Assembly (NCBI GenBank): GCA_029379385.1
Contig: CM055611.1
Span: forward strand, 4,154,001-4,218,000
DNA: 64,000 nt
Reading direction: 5' to 3'
Source of the DNA: Quillaja saponaria
Lineage: Eukaryota > Streptophyta > Magnoliopsida > Fabales > Quillajaceae
Positions within the stretch are counted from its first letter, which is position 1. Every line of letters starts with the position of its first letter. Positions 43,887 to 56,297 of the stretch are shown piece by piece. The position numbers and the translations under genes are program-made. Under the pieces are notes generated by a model. It was not told the origin of the DNA, did not search any database, and was given only the letters and a program-made list of their open reading frames with translations.

Positions 43887-44850
43887 ATTTGATAAAAAGA
43901 ATATTTGTGTATTAAAAGAGTGGGAGGGAGTACGAGGTGAAGGTGAGGAAATTACTATTTAGTAATTATCAAGTGATGAGAGACAATTTATTAATTAAAT
44001 TTACTTTTTAAATGAGTGTATATTATATATATATATAGTAGAAGACCATAAGCGATCTCTCACTTTATAATACTAGTCCCATTGCACACGCTTACGAGTG
44101 TGCTCAGGGACTCTTTTTATTTTGATAAAATAAAATCTAAAATTTTTATTTCATAATTGATTGTATAAAGCAAAATGTCATGTATTTTAATTTATTTGGT
44201 CTTAAGAGAAATGAATTAGCAGGTAAGTGATAGAGAACATGGGCAGTTATTAACTAGCAATGTAATTTTAAATATTTTTTTTTTATTGTTGCATAGAGGA
44301 AAAAACTATCATGTGAGAGCTATGGTGTGGGTAGTTATTAAGATGGTAGTTTTTTTTTTTTAGTTAAAGTTAATAAAATTTTAATTGGATATATATTATA
44401 AGATAGAAGATCATAAGGGGTCTCTCCTTTTTATAACAGTAATAGTGACCTACACGCACATGCGTGCATGTTATATATATATTTTTATCTTAAATTAATT
44501 TTTTATGTATAATTTGATTAAAAAATATTTATATATTAAAAGTGTTTGAGAGAGTAATAGAGTAAGAGGGTGTGAGAGAGTGGGAGAGACCAGGACCCTT
44601 GTGGTCCACTGGTACCTAACCTTCCCCGCTATCTAGGAGATCCAAGGTCAACTCTCCTGGAAGCCTACATGGGGGCTTATTCCCCCTTCCCAAAAAAAGA
44701 GTTGGAGAGTGAGAGAGGGTATGAGTGTAGAAACGTGGAGAGATTATTATTTAGTAGTTATTAAGTGATTGGAAGGATTTTATTAATTGAATTTATCTTT
44801 TAAATAATTTAAATATTTAAATAAGACCACAAGAGTTTTCTGGCTTTTAC
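43800..44850. repeat. Diverged local duplications with CACGCACATnCGTG cores
   Basis: Three related starts (about 43805, 44070 and 44435) share TAGTnnCCTnCACGCACA followed by a GTGTG complement. Each is followed by similar AT-rich text (for example TATTAAAAGAGTG, TTTAGTAGTTATTAAGTGAT, and GAAGACCATAAG at 44041 and 44407). A TA microsatellite sits at about 43855-43883. This reads as repeated, diverged copies of one non-coding unit, possibly a non-autonomous transposon. Confidence 0.5.
44589..44699 (+). mobile_element. tRNA-derived SINE
   Basis: A compact GC-richer block in AT-rich DNA has a Pol III A-box-like TGGTCCACTGG (44602-44612) and a B-box-like GGTCAACTC (44646-44654), 34 bases apart as in tRNA genes. 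A body with GGGGGCTTATTCCCCC follows, then a short A-run. GAGAGTGGGAGAG before and GAGAGTGAGAGAG after could be the target duplication. It does not fold as a functional tRNA with an anticodon I can assign. Confidence 0.55.
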
Positions 44851-44859
44851 AATAGTATA

Positions 44860-45786
44860 AATAAATAGATAAATTAGATTGAATTTTATTTTTAATTTGG
44901 TTCTTAACACAATATATATTAACCCATGAGATATTGTATTTTTCTAAAATCATACTTGTGGTTGATTTTATTTCAAAGTATCCTATGTCATTTGGATTAT
45001 GGTGTTTTTGGACAACTGTTCAAATTGATAAAAAATGAGAGTCACATACACTACAAGTGAGTTTCAATGTTTTCTATTTTGAGTGAAGTATATTCAATTT
45101 ATCCCGTAGTATATCTTTCTCACAAAATAATACATTTGGTTATTTTGTGTCAAAATGCTCCTCTCCCTGTTTCATCCTTTCTTGTGCTATGGTATTAAAA
45201 TCACTCAAGGATTCTTTTGCAAAACACAAAACCATATCCCTTGTGCACATAAGACTTGGGTATTACAAGCAGATGCATTAAATCAATTGCCTCCAAAGTT
45301 TTAACTGATCACCCCCTCACTTTCAATAGTGAGTTTGTCACATGGTTATTTCATAAGGGGCATGAATGATAGATCTTGCAATATTGGTGCCATTGCCTTC
45401 AAGGCATAGGCACGTTAATAAAGAAGAAGCATCTGACTCTGATTCAGACTCAGCAAGTGAAATTACTACAGAGAATCAATTATTTTGGAATCAATTGTAA
45501 GCTTGCTTTCAACAAAGAGAGGTGATTTTAATGTAGTTTCCTGCTTACGCTATTGAAAGAAGCAAATATTATGCATCTTCTTCTTGAAAGTTGGAATTAG
45601 TTAGAAGAGGTGCATTTCAATCAGAAAGAAGGTACCAGTCAATGATCTGCTAAGAACCTCACTATCTTGCACATGATATTGAATTAGTCATGATCATATT
45701 AGAACAATTCATGTTAAAAGGGTAGATTAATGTGGTTCTCACACAAACCAAATTATTGTTCTCTAAACTTTACATGATTTATAATT
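44860..45786. other. Intergenic, unassigned
   Basis: No gene. Moderately GC-richer text around 45160-45660 might be retroelement debris, but no protein motif could be read. Confidence 0.3.
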
Positions 45787-46274
45787 CAGGGTGACAACGA
45801 GTCGAGTTTTGCTAAAGCTCAGCTCAGCTCATCAAGTTTTGGACAAGCTCAAGTTTGGCTTGTATTCATTAAAAGCTCGGAAGCCTAAACTAGTTAAGAG
45901 TTAATGAGCCAAACCCCAAACTCAAGTTCGGCTGGTTTATGGCTCTTGAAGGTTTTTTGAAAATTATAAAAAAAATTAATACTCAAGAAAAGTTAAACTC
46001 AAGGTCTACTTGATAACCATTAAAATAACTTACCACAAAACCATGTTACAACTTAAGTTTTTCATATAAATATATTTATTATAAGTTTATATGTAAATAA
46101 AAAAAAAATTATTAAATAATATTAAACAAGCCGGCTCACGAACTTAAAAGCCAAGTTTTGGAAAAATTTAGCTCGGTTTATTTTTCTAAACGAGTTCAAA
46201 ATGAAGCTCAAGAAGAGCTTCATCTGAGCCTTAACAAGTAGCTCATGAGCTAGCTCAGTTAATTGTCATCCCTA
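45787..46274. mobile_element. hAT-type MITE, degenerate
   Basis: The left end CAGGGTGACAA and the right end TTGTCATCCCTA form an imperfect inverted repeat. The interior carries AAGCTC/GAGCT repeats like those of the element at 29070-29585, so the two are related. The 8-bp target duplication is no longer visible, suggesting an older insertion. Confidence 0.6.
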
Positions 46275-46379
46275 CCTACAATAAATGTATACTTGCACTA
46301 GGGCAAAAGAAAGAGCAAAAATGGAGAGATAAATATATATGAGAAGGGGAGGCTTTAAAATATATATATATATATATCA

Positions 46380-47189
46380 TATGGAGTAAAATATATTTTG
46401 TTAATAAAATATTATTTGATTTATTGACAACGTAAGTAATTTTTATACATTAATTCAAAAAACATTTTATGTCTTTGATATTAATCACCACTATTACTTT
46501 TAGTCAAATGAAATTTCTAATTTTATTTAGACTTAATTATTGTTTTAGTTCCTCAAGATTGTCTCAGTTTTTAATTTAGTCATTCATAAATGTTTTCAGT
46601 CAATTATATTATCTAAGATTCAGACTTTTACAATCAAATTCTCATGTTATTCATAAATAAAATAATTTTTCATAATTTAATAATAAAATGACAAATATAA
46701 AAATAACTTATGTATGTTATTATCTTTATGTCAAGTATGATTATTTAATTCATAACATTTAAAAGGAAGAATGGAAATTGATTGAGAAATTTTGAATCTT
46801 GAAAAATAAAATTGACTGAAAAAAATTCTTGAATGATCAAACTGAGAACTTATATAATTATGAAAAACCAAAATAATAGATAAGCCTTTTATTTATTGAG
46901 ATACAAAGTTTTTTTATAGTGAACGTGAATTATATATTAATTTTTTTTCTAATTATATGATTTGCGTTGAAAACAATATAATTACTCTAAATTTTTTTTG
47001 TAAAAATAGGCTCCTCTAGAATTTTTTAGGAATTCTACCAAATAGAATTATTATTTTTTTAATTTTAGTCATTTATACTTTTTATTTTATTTTAATCTCA
47101 ACCCTTCAAATGATTTATTTTTAATTTTTATTATTCTATTTATTAATAAAATAAATATTATATTATAAAATATACCATATTTTTATTCC
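46380..47189. other. AT-rich intergenic DNA
   Basis: Very AT-rich; several copies of TTAATTTAGTC-like text. No gene recognised. Confidence 0.35.
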
Positions 47190-47515
47190 AAATTTTAACC
47201 CTAAGCCTAACTCTAATTTTAAACCTAAACCTATCTCTAATCTTAAATCTAAACCTAACCCTAACTCCAATCTTAAGTCTAAACCTAAGCTTAACTCTAA
47301 TCTTAAATCTAAACCTACCTCTAATGTTAAGCCTAACTCTAATCTTAAATCTAAAACAAAGCCTAACTCTAATCTTAAATCTAAATCTATGCCTACTCTA
47401 ATCTTAAATCTAAACGTAAACATAATCTTAACCTTAATCCCAGTTCTAATTCTAATTTTAACTCTAATTATAATCCTAATCTTAAATCTAATTCTAATCT
47501 TAATTTTATTATAAT
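47190..47515 (-). repeat. Degenerate telomere-like (CCTAA-type) repeat array
   Basis: About 320 bp of imperfect CCTAAAYCTAA / TCTAATCTTAAA units, i.e. a degraded CCCTAAA-type array about 270-600 bp upstream of the PRT1-type start codon. The long - strand open frame across it (Leu/Gly/Asp/Arg repeats) is a by-product of the repeat and not a gene. Confidence 0.75.
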
Positions 47516-47787
47516 GTCTTATAAAAGAGTTATTGTTAATATTAATACTCGGTAGAAAATTTGTTTTAAAAGAGTTATTGTTAATAAATATTAATACTTG
47601 ATTAAGTTTATAAGAATTCTAGAAGATTTAAATCGCAAAAATTATGCCTGGACGCTAGGCTGAGTGAACCTTACTTATTTTTAATTTTTTTAATACCCGT
47701 TCGACCCTTACGCTACATCCCTGTTTTTGTGTTCAGTCCATTTCGACTGACGACTATCATCAAGACAGAAACAGAAAGGTATTCGCC

Positions 47788-50700
47788 ATGGAAGATAAAA
47801 CTTTGGAATGCGATGAATCAGAAGAAGTCTCCGAATCGTTTGTTTGCTGCGTTTGTCTGTAAGTTTGTTTTTCTTTATCTACCTTTTATCCTCTAAAACA
47901 AAGAATCTAGAAATTCAATCTATTCATACATGTTTTAGTTTTAATCAAACAGGTCTAGTAGATTTGTGTTTATGCTTAAAATTATTTATTATGGTTTGGG
48001 AGTAAACTTAGATTTAATTAGGTTGGTGGGTTGATGAGAGATTATTTTACTTAATCTATATGAATTTTGACCAATGGACAGTGGGAAACCCAATTCCCTA
48101 TGGTGTTATAAGTAGAGGAAATGATGTGAAAGAGAGATGAAGAAGGATTGATTACAGTGAGCATTTGTAAACCTCAATCCATAAGCAGGGAGAGATGCAT
48201 AGTAATCATAGGCCAACAAACTAAGCACATATCTGATAAAGTCCTGTCGTTTTGGTCTCATATTGAGATTTGAACTGAGCTAAGACCCACAACTTCCTCT
48301 TGTGACTTGAATGTAAAATAAAAGATTTAGCTGAGTATAAAATTCTTCTGACCGGAAAAAGTTGGTATTTTTAAGCTTGATAATGCTTTACACAGTGACC
48401 TTGTTATGTCAACTTAGGGTTTGTATCCCCCCACCCCTCCAATTAATTAATTAAAAAAAGAGATAAAAGGTGCATGTCTTTTAAGTCTGTCGACTGTCAA
48501 GGTTGGTTTTTATTGTTCTGTTCTTTCTGTGTTATAGAAATCTAATTTGATTATTTTTTATTTTTCCTTTTCTTTCTATACTTATGCTTGTTTTTATGCT
48601 GCAGGGATCTTCTGTACAAGCCCATTGTGCTATGTAAGGCATTCTTATCTTGTAGAAAGGCATTAATTATGTCATCTTTCTAATATTAATTTCTATTTTG
48701 CAGCTTGTGGTCATATTTCCTGTTTCTGGTGTGTCCACAAATCGATGAGCGGTCTGCGTGAGTCTCACTGTCCACTTTGTAGGAATCCATATTATCACTT
48801 TCCAACTGTCTGTCAGATGCTTCACTTTTTGCTCTTGAAGATGTATCCTGTTGCTTACAAGAGCAGGGAAAACCAAGTTCTTGGTAAGTCTTCTGGTCTG
48901 TCTCATGTACTTATGCATGACACTCATATACAGGCACTGAAAGCAGTAGGCAATATATTTTGATGCCTTTTTCAGTGTTTGCTGCCTCATATTTCTTTTA
49001 TAACCTATGGTAATACACCTAACAGAAGCGGATTTGAGAAGTGAGACTCGAGAGAGATAGAAAGAGGCATTAAAGAGACAAGAAGAGCAGAAGAAGAAAG
49101 GTTAGAGAGGAGAGAAGAGAGGTAGAAAAATTAAACAAGGAGAGAGATATATTAGGCTAAGAAAGGAGATATACCATTTATTTATGCTTGTTTACAACTT
49201 TCTTCGTCCAGTTACTTATATTACTTATGAGCAAGCTAAAGATTAAAGGTATCTTAATTCTCAGTCACTATCTAGATAAAATTTACTAGAAGATAAGAGA
49301 ACTGTCAATTTATTCAAATACCCATAGAACCAAAAATAACAAACCAACAAGATAATTGAATTTTGAAATATTTCTTATCAGTGCATCCTATCACCCGTTT
49401 AATTAATCATGTCAAAGTACTCGACATGAACACAACTCGTTTAATAAATGAGTAACATGATACAACTTGCATAACCCGTTTAGAAGAAGGTCACTATTGG
49501 GCTAACAAGTTTATTACCCAAAATGATATGCATGGTCCTTGTAATGAATTAAATAAATATTTAATTAAACATTTCCACTCAAGATGTTCGTAATTTATAA
49601 TGAATTTTTATTCCTTATTTTTTTTTTTTGTTAACTTCATCTTTATCATACCATTACTTATTGAAAATTATAGCTTGAGTTACATAAAATCCATGAAATG
49701 TACACATCATTTTAAATAATTGGTTAAATGGGTTAGGTCATTATGTTTGTCAATTAAACTTGATTATCTGACCACATCAATAGTGAGTCAATTTTGAGCT
49801 AGCACGTAGCCTCCCCTCTTTATGGATAGCTTAAAAATAAAACCTTTACTAAAGAAGCGTTTTCTGTTTCTATTGCAAAATGCTTGAAATCTACTTTTTT
49901 GTGGACAACGTGAACAAAGTTGGAGGAAAGTGATGCAAGACTACTTTCTCCATCAGAAAGTAAGATATTCTTCCTCAGCATTTATTTAGATAAATACTTT
50001 GTGAAGGCCTTCAGTTCCCTTGGACATGCAATAGCATGGATAATATATGTGTGGAACCAATAGAAAATGCAATGTTTAAGTGGAATATTTAATTTATCTC
50101 CCAAAGCAACAAATCCTTTGAAGGAGGCTATTGGATCATGTGTTCTAGTCCGGATCTACTCCTACTTGAAAGGAAGATCCCATTCCTCATAGTGGCTAAG
50201 CTCAGTCGATGCTACTATGGTGGCTTTCTCTGCTAAAATGTCTAGTTATAGTATGCTCACAAACAACAACAATGTTTAGGAGCCAATGTGTGTTTGCATA
50301 TTTTTTTTTTCGACGAGTAACCTGATATTTACTTTTATCATATTGTACTGAAGATTTATCTCATTCTCTTACTGTTATGATATAAAATCCTGACATTGTA
50401 TTGGAATTGAGCATGTAATCATTTAGTGCTCCTCTCACTTAGACTTTTTTTTTTAATCATTTGTCTTATCGGAAGAAGACCAGAATGGAGAAAAAGACAT
50501 GAGAAGAGGTTTTAAAGTCTTAATATTTCTTTATGGACCTTTATCTCCCTTCAGATTCATCATTTATAGCTATCAATGTGTGGCAACAATCATTAAGAGG
50601 CGTTAAGTGTGGTGAAAACAACTCTATCTCTAGAAAATTGAACATGGCTTTGATTACGAGCACCTTTTGATGGAAGCAATATTAGGATGGATTTGAAAAT

Positions 50701-53700
50701 TTTAATGCTCTAAGAAGCCCATAGTAAAAGTTTATACTAGTATGTATCAAAGAATTCCTTTTGGTATAGGATCAAGTTTCTATGGTCATTATGCTATATG
50801 AGTTTGAACTTCTTTGAAGTTTAGTAGGTCAAGGGTATTGTAGAATTTTAAGTGCTGAGTTTGGGGTATGCTGGTATGGTCCGAGGCCATAAATGATATT
50901 TTAAGTTTAGTTATTAATTGAGCTTCCAGAACTCATGGTTAGGTATGTTTTATTAGTCAAAGTTTCCTTGTTAGGAGAAATTTTTTTTTGATAGAGGAAG
51001 ATATTTTATTAAAAAATAAGAAAGAAGTACATAAGAGGACAAGAAGTCCTCTTAATTGACAACAATAATGATAAATAAAAATGCAAGCTTAAAACAATAA
51101 TGTTTGCTAATCACGTTGCTTATCTATTAAAGAAACATCTGGAAAGGCTCCTGAAGCTAAGCACCAAATAGAGGCAAAAGAGACAATTTTATCCCGAGTA
51201 AGATCATATAGGAGATGACAATCACAAAAAATCCTCGCATTACGTTCCAACCATACTTCTCAAATTACTGCAAAGGAAGCTCATTTTCACAAACGCTTGA
51301 TAACCTTTTTTCGTGGAAACTTCAATAACGAGTCTAGAAACTCACGCAAAGAGCCTAAACAAACCCACAAAATATTGAAAGTGCCAAAAAATCTACACCA
51401 TAGAGTCCAAAAAAAAGTACAATGAAGAAAGAGATGCTATGTCTCACAATTTCGTAAACACATCACATAAATATCAGGAGATATAGCCTTTAAAGGTTGA
51501 AGGTCTCCTCATCTGCAATAAATTATTAGTATTAACTCTATTAAGAATTGTTGTCCAAACAAAAGCCTTAACCTTTGATAGAACCTTACTCTTGCAAAGA
51601 AAATTATGAAAGGGAATGGAACAGTCTGGACCTTGAACAAGAAAGCTAGGAAAAGATTTACAAGAGAATGATCCAAAATAATTGAGAGAGTAAGTGCATC
51701 TATCAAGCATGTTGGAGAAGTGAAAATTCCATGCAACATCATCGCCTTCCAAAACATAAAAAGAAGAATCTAGAGCAAAGTGGAAAGTTGAGAGACAGTA
51801 AAGTCTAGGATAAGTCATAGCAAAAGATCCACGTCCTCTCCAGACATCCTCCCATAAATGTATACAAGTACCACAACCAACTTTAAAATTAAGTAGAGGA
51901 GAAAATAAGTTAAATACCTGTGAGATGAACTTCCAAGGGCAAGCATGAAAAATACTTGTACTAGTTTTGGCATCTCACTCGTTCCATTGAAGACCGAACT
52001 TGCTTTTAGTTACCATGTGCCAAAGTGAATCAAGCTCTTGAGGAAAATGCCATAACCATTCTTCCCGTAAATCAATGTTTTCGGACACCAACTTAGCAAT
52101 ACCCAATCCACCTTGCTAGGGGAAAAGTTATAGTCCTTTTAAGTAGAATGAAAAACTTAACTCCTATGAATTTTTAAATGTACTAAACTAATATGAGATT
52201 CAAGTTAGTACTAATTTGATATGTTGTTTATGTGCCACAAAGTTTCTTCTCTTTCTTCGTAAGCTTCTTGTCTTTTCTCTTGGATTAATGGTAATGCATA
52301 CTCTTGATTACCATTCTATATCCTCTTATTTATTTAAGAGTCTCATGAACTTGAATCTGATAGGCGGTGTTTCTTGCATGATGCTGGAAATCATTTTATA
52401 ATGTCTCAACTCTTGTAATGAAATGTTTGGGGCTGGTAAAAGAAGGCTTGTTTGGAGAGCTATCTTTGGATGTTAGATTAGATGTGATGCATTTGGAGGG
52501 CTATTTCTCATGTCTCTAATTTTGAAGTAAGAAAATTGGTGGCATAAGGCTGATTTGGAGTCGGAGATCTATCCTTGGATGTTTGATACAATGCCTTTCG
52601 AGGTGAGAAGTAACCATAACTTTAAGGAAAAGATAGTTCTTTTCATCATTTTTGTAGACTTTGTATATATGTTTGTTAGGACACAATAACAATATGCCCA
52701 AGCAATTAGGGCCATGCAACAAGTGAAGCAAACATGATGTGAATAATAATATGGCTCTGCCTAGGATTGCTCTAGTTGTTATGGAATAAATGTTACCTAG
52801 TCCTTATCTCTATCTAGTAGTATTAGTATTAGGGGCCATGTTGTTCAGCATATGAATTGCTTTGGAATGATATATTACCTAGTTGGTAGTTGTTACCTTA
52901 TAGGGTTCTATAAGACGGTGATAAATTTGTATTTGGTAGATCAGTCTAAATAAAGAAACTTTCTGTTTGTTCATTCTTCCATCATCTCCAGTTGATTAAA
53001 CTTCTATGTGAGGTGCATGTAAATAGATTTTTACTAGTTTGGGGCAGTACTTCGTTTTTGTATTTCCTGGATAATTTGAACTTCAATTTGTAATTTATTT
53101 TCTGTTTGATAGTATACATGGTTTTGGCCCATATTGTTTTACTTAGATCTTAGACAGATGTTATTCTGTTTTCTACTTTATTGGTCACATACATTTGATT
53201 GCCTTGTTCCAGAGGAAGAGAAGAGATCGGGCCTCTTTTCACCTCAATTTCATACTGATGCATGTGGATCGCAAGCTAAAGTTGAAAATCAGGAGAGTTC
53301 TTCATGCTGCACTACCATGGATCTGGAGTACAACTCATTACGAGAACCTTTCCCTACCACAAAAGAGGAGCCACCTGCACATATGGAACAATTAAAGTCT
53401 GTTATGCAGTGCCAACAGGAAGGCGCTATTATTTTTGAACATGCATCTGAAAGAAAACATGGTGTGATGGGAATTCCTTCTGTAGAAGAAGAAAATTTTC
53501 GTGGAAATGAGCACAACGGGCAAGGCAAGGAGATTTCAGTTGCTAATTTGCTCTGCACAGCATGCAAGCAGCTGCTGTTTCGTCCTGTCGTTCTTAACTG
53601 TGGTCATGGTAATCTATGCTCTTATATTAACTCACTTATGTGCTACTATGTTTAGGGCATATGTTTTGGAAAATTTAATTGATTACTGTTTCAAGTTTTA

Positions 53701-53921
53701 TTTCCTTGTTTTTGCAGTATTTTGTGACGGTTGTATTATGAAAAGAGCTGATGAGATGCTTAGATGTCAAGTTTGTCAGAGTCCATATCTAAGGGGATTT
53801 CCTAAAGTTTGTTTGGAGCTTGATAATTTTTTGAAGGATCAATTTCCAGAAGAATATGCTCTGAGAAGAGATGCAGTTCAACTCAAAACAATCAAAGTTA
53901 AACACGAGATTCCATCTACCT
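47788..53921 (+). CDS. PRT1: PRT1-type N-degron E3 ubiquitin ligase, 5' part
   Basis: PROTEOLYSIS 1 (PRT1) recognises proteins with aromatic N-terminal residues and ubiquitinates them. Exons seen are 47788-47858 (GCCATGG start context), 48605-48633, 48704-48883, 53213-53608 and 53718-53921; GT..AG and phases agree, giving 293 codons so far. RING 1 (about residues 20-65) reads CCVC..CGHISCFWC..CPLC. RING 2 (about 200-250) reads CTAC..CGHVFCDGC..CQVC, followed by the family motif RGFPKVCLELD. The divergent, acidic linker between the RINGs lies in exon 4. PRT1 normally continues about 115 residues with a ZZ zinc finger; no ZZ exon is visible up to 64000. The exon 5 end ACCT/GTATGT is a good donor; read through, it would stop at TAA 53927-53929. 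Either the next intron exceeds 10 kb because of TE insertions, or the gene is cut off. Confidence 0.87.
48990..50980. other. Intron of the PRT1-type gene, mostly unassigned
   Basis: Purine-rich block at about 49040-49150. ACCCGTTTAATNAAT- and AACACGTTTA-like text at 49385-49540 and 49720-49800 could be a degraded MITE. No protein motif was seen. Confidence 0.3.
50981..52140 (-). mobile_element. 5'-truncated L1-type LINE (reverse-transcriptase zinc-binding end)
   Basis: On the - strand a broken frame encodes the zf-RVT region typical of plant L1 LINEs: VFNLFSPLLNFKVG, WEDVWRGRGSFA, KVKAFVWTTILNRVNTNNLL, then ICVMC..ETQHLFLHC. The element ends in a poly(A), seen as the T-run at 50981-50990. 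Reverse transcriptase and endonuclease are missing. It sits in an intron of the PRT1-type gene, antisense to it. Confidence 0.8.
52141..53130. other. Intron segment, unassigned
   Basis: AT-rich sequence up to the exon 4 acceptor at 53212. Nothing recognised. Confidence 0.4.
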
Positions 53922-54075
53922 GTATGTAACTTTTTTGTTTGTTTGTTAAAACCTGTAGTGTCTTCGTCCAGTTAGTTTATTATATTTTAATGGAAGCATA
54001 TGGGGATGTCCATGAGTTAATGCACCTCTACCCCTCTTCTTTGGGCCATAATAATAGATTATTTAAATTATTATT

Positions 54076-54150
54076 ATTTTGATAGAAGAAAAAAAAATTT
54101 AATAAGAGAAAAAGAAGTAGGGGGATGAGAAGTCCTCTAAGTAAAAGAAA
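54076..54150 (-). mobile_element. Short 3' fragment of the same L1-type LINE
   Basis: TTTGATAGAAGAAAAAAAAA, then AATAAGAGAAAAAGAAGTA and GAGAAGTCCTCT, matches the terminal 75 bases or so of the LINE at 50981-52140 with substitutions. It is too short to carry any coding sequence. Confidence 0.5.
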
Positions 54151-54264
54151 GTCTCATATTTGTATTCTTTTTCTTTACTGAACTAAATATTCCAACTTTC
54201 CCTTGTGAAATCATTAGAATATACTGTACTAATAATTTGGGCATCCAATGTAAGGTGTGCCAAG

Positions 54265-55459
54265 TAGGGGTGTTAATGAACCGATCCAATCCAATATACT
54301 CGGGTTGGATTGCAGATATTGTTGCTTGGATTGGATTGGTCTGGACTTTTCTGCTAATATTTTGGATTGGATTGGTTCAAGATTTTGAAAGTCAGTAATC
54401 CGATCTAATTCAATCCAATCTAATAATGTATATTCATGTAAACAAATTAATATATCCCTATAAAATGTTCAAGTATTTAAGTCAATAACCCATTGATGCC
54501 TATGTCAACCCAATTAAACCTTATATCTAGTTGTAAACATGTTACTTTTTTTGTGGTTTTAAAACTCATCTTAGTGTAATTAGTTGTTACTTTTGTGCTT
54601 ATGTTGGTAATGAATTGCAATTGAATATAAGTTATTACTGGCAGCTTGGTTGTACTTTTTTGTAACATATTAAAGATTTGAGTAGATTATTAGTCCTTAA
54701 AATATATTATTACAATCTAAAACAACTTTTTGTTGTTTAATATAAGTTATTAATAAGGAAGTGACTTGTAAATAGTGTTAGTAAAGGTGCTAGGCGCACC
54801 TAGGCACAAGGGGTCTTTAGAGCCTTGGTTCTAGGAGCCAGGCGCCTACTAAAGAAAACAACAAAAATTGCTACAAGCAAGAATCTTAGACTTCCATCAA
54901 GTAAAATCTAGCATCAATATGTTATGAAAGAGTAAAATTAGGAAGAAAAAAATAGCTACAAGAAAGAATTCCAAGTAAAAAAAGAAAAAAAATTAGCCAA
55001 AAAAAAAGAGATTCAACATGTAGTTCACTAAGTTCAACAAGTAAAAACTATCTCTAGCACTAAAACAATAAAATTAGTGCTTTTGCTTTCTAAAATTCCT
55101 AGTAGGTCCAACAAGTAGTCAACTAAGAGTTTAGGTGCGTGCCTGAGTGGGCTAGGTGTGAGCCTGAGAGATTAGGCGCGCGCCTGAAAGGCCTAGATTG
55201 AGTATGAGCAAATGATCATCGCCTAAGGGGTGTTGACGCGAGAAGGCTGGAGCCTTGTGCCTTTTGAGCCTGAGGTGCACCTAGTAATGAATTACTTGTA
55301 AAGTAATAATCTTAAATAAAAACATAATCCGATCAATGTAATTCAATCCATAATTAATTGATTGAACTAGATTGGTTTCAAAGAAATCGAAACCAATTAG
55401 GTTTGATTGGTTCAAGATTGGCCTTGAAAATGAATCAATCTAGCCCACAAACACCCTTA
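54265..55459. mobile_element. hAT-type MITE hosting a second MITE
   Basis: The left end TAGGGGTGTTAATGAACCGA and right end ..AACACCCTTA are imperfect inverted repeats. Flanks GTGCCAAG and ATACCATG agree at 5 of 8 positions, a plausible decayed target duplication. The interior repeats GGATTGGATTGG and its complement. The 522-bp insertion at 54773-55294 splits it; without that and its target duplication the element is about 665 bp. Confidence 0.65.
54773..55294 (-). mobile_element. hAT-type MITE, older copy (nested)
   Basis: 522 bp, the inverted and diverged counterpart of the MITE at 63382-63899. Flanked by CTTGTAAA at 54765-54772 and 55295-55302 (8-bp target duplication). The left terminus TAGTGTTAGTAAAGG is near-canonical; the right one is degraded. 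It contains GC-rich GGCGCC/AGGCGC blocks at both ends. Confidence 0.8.
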
Positions 55460-56174
55460 ATACCATGGGTCTTACATTTGTTGGGTCTTTAGGAGAAATT
55501 ACTAAAATATAGAATACAAATCATAGAGTTGTTTTACCAAAAAAAATATGAATTATAGAGTTGTTGCTATAATTCTCATCAAACTTTTCCTGCTCAATGG
55601 CCTATGAGAAATAAGAACTCCCAAGGTGCAAAAAATGAACAAAAAGATAATATCATTTTCTAGTTTAGGATGAGCATGTCTTACGAGTTATGATCTGGTT
55701 ACTACTCACCAAAAATGTAAAACGAAACTGCACCATGATATAAAATCACTTGTTATAGGAAACATAGAGCTTGCATGTTCATACTCTTGTAAAGTAATGA
55801 TATTGAGTTAAATTTATTGTCTACCAGATTTAATCCAAGGGATCACTCAATTCCCATAACATTATACCATCTTGATGAGATAAATTGTGGATGATTTTAG
55901 AGTCAGAAGAACCTACATTTGATTAGTTGAGTTCATGTTCTCGTAGAAACTATATGATGAGTTAGCGTACTTGATTCTCCAAGTATCTTTGGAAATCTTT
56001 TATCAATATGTTTTAAGGTGCTTGGTAAAGCCATAAAGTACATCACAGTGAGCTGAATACTCCTTTCCCATTACTTTTACTAATTCTTTATTCCTACTAT
56101 GTATTTTCTAGACTTACACTAATTTGCAAGATGAAAGCCATAGTAATATGTTCCAAAAACAATAAGTATCAGTT
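55460..56174. other. Intron or intergenic segment, unassigned
   Basis: AT-rich with no open frame of note. No PRT1 ZZ-domain exon was found on either strand. Confidence 0.4.
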
Positions 56175-56297
56175 AAGTTTTAGAGAAAATATCTTGTTGT
56201 ATATTGAAACAATTACAACCTATAATATATATATATATAAACTCCTAAAGGATAAATACTGAAATACTCCTATGTAACTAAGTATTTACATCCAACA
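56175..56297 (-). repeat. 3' LTR of the large Copia
   Basis: On the - strand it begins TGTTGGATGTAAATA, just after the purine tract, and ends near TTTTCTCTAAAACTTA (exact end uncertain by several bases). The TTTAGGAGT, TATAGGTTGTAATTGTTT and ATATTTTCTCTAAAA blocks are shared with the LTRs at 31625 and 32973. Confidence 0.8.

Noticed and set aside
44589..44699. Functional tRNA gene
   Set aside because: A- and B-box-like motifs are present, but no acceptor stem or anticodon arm could be paired, so a SINE is the better call.
47163..47423. Open frame of Leu/Gly/Arg/Asp repeats on the minus strand
   Set aside because: It is the translation of the telomere-like array; composition and position follow the repeat unit and there is no gene context.
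53289..53567. Minus-strand frame opposite PRT1 exon 4
   Set aside because: Shadow of the PRT1 exon; the + strand has RING cysteines and matching splice phases.
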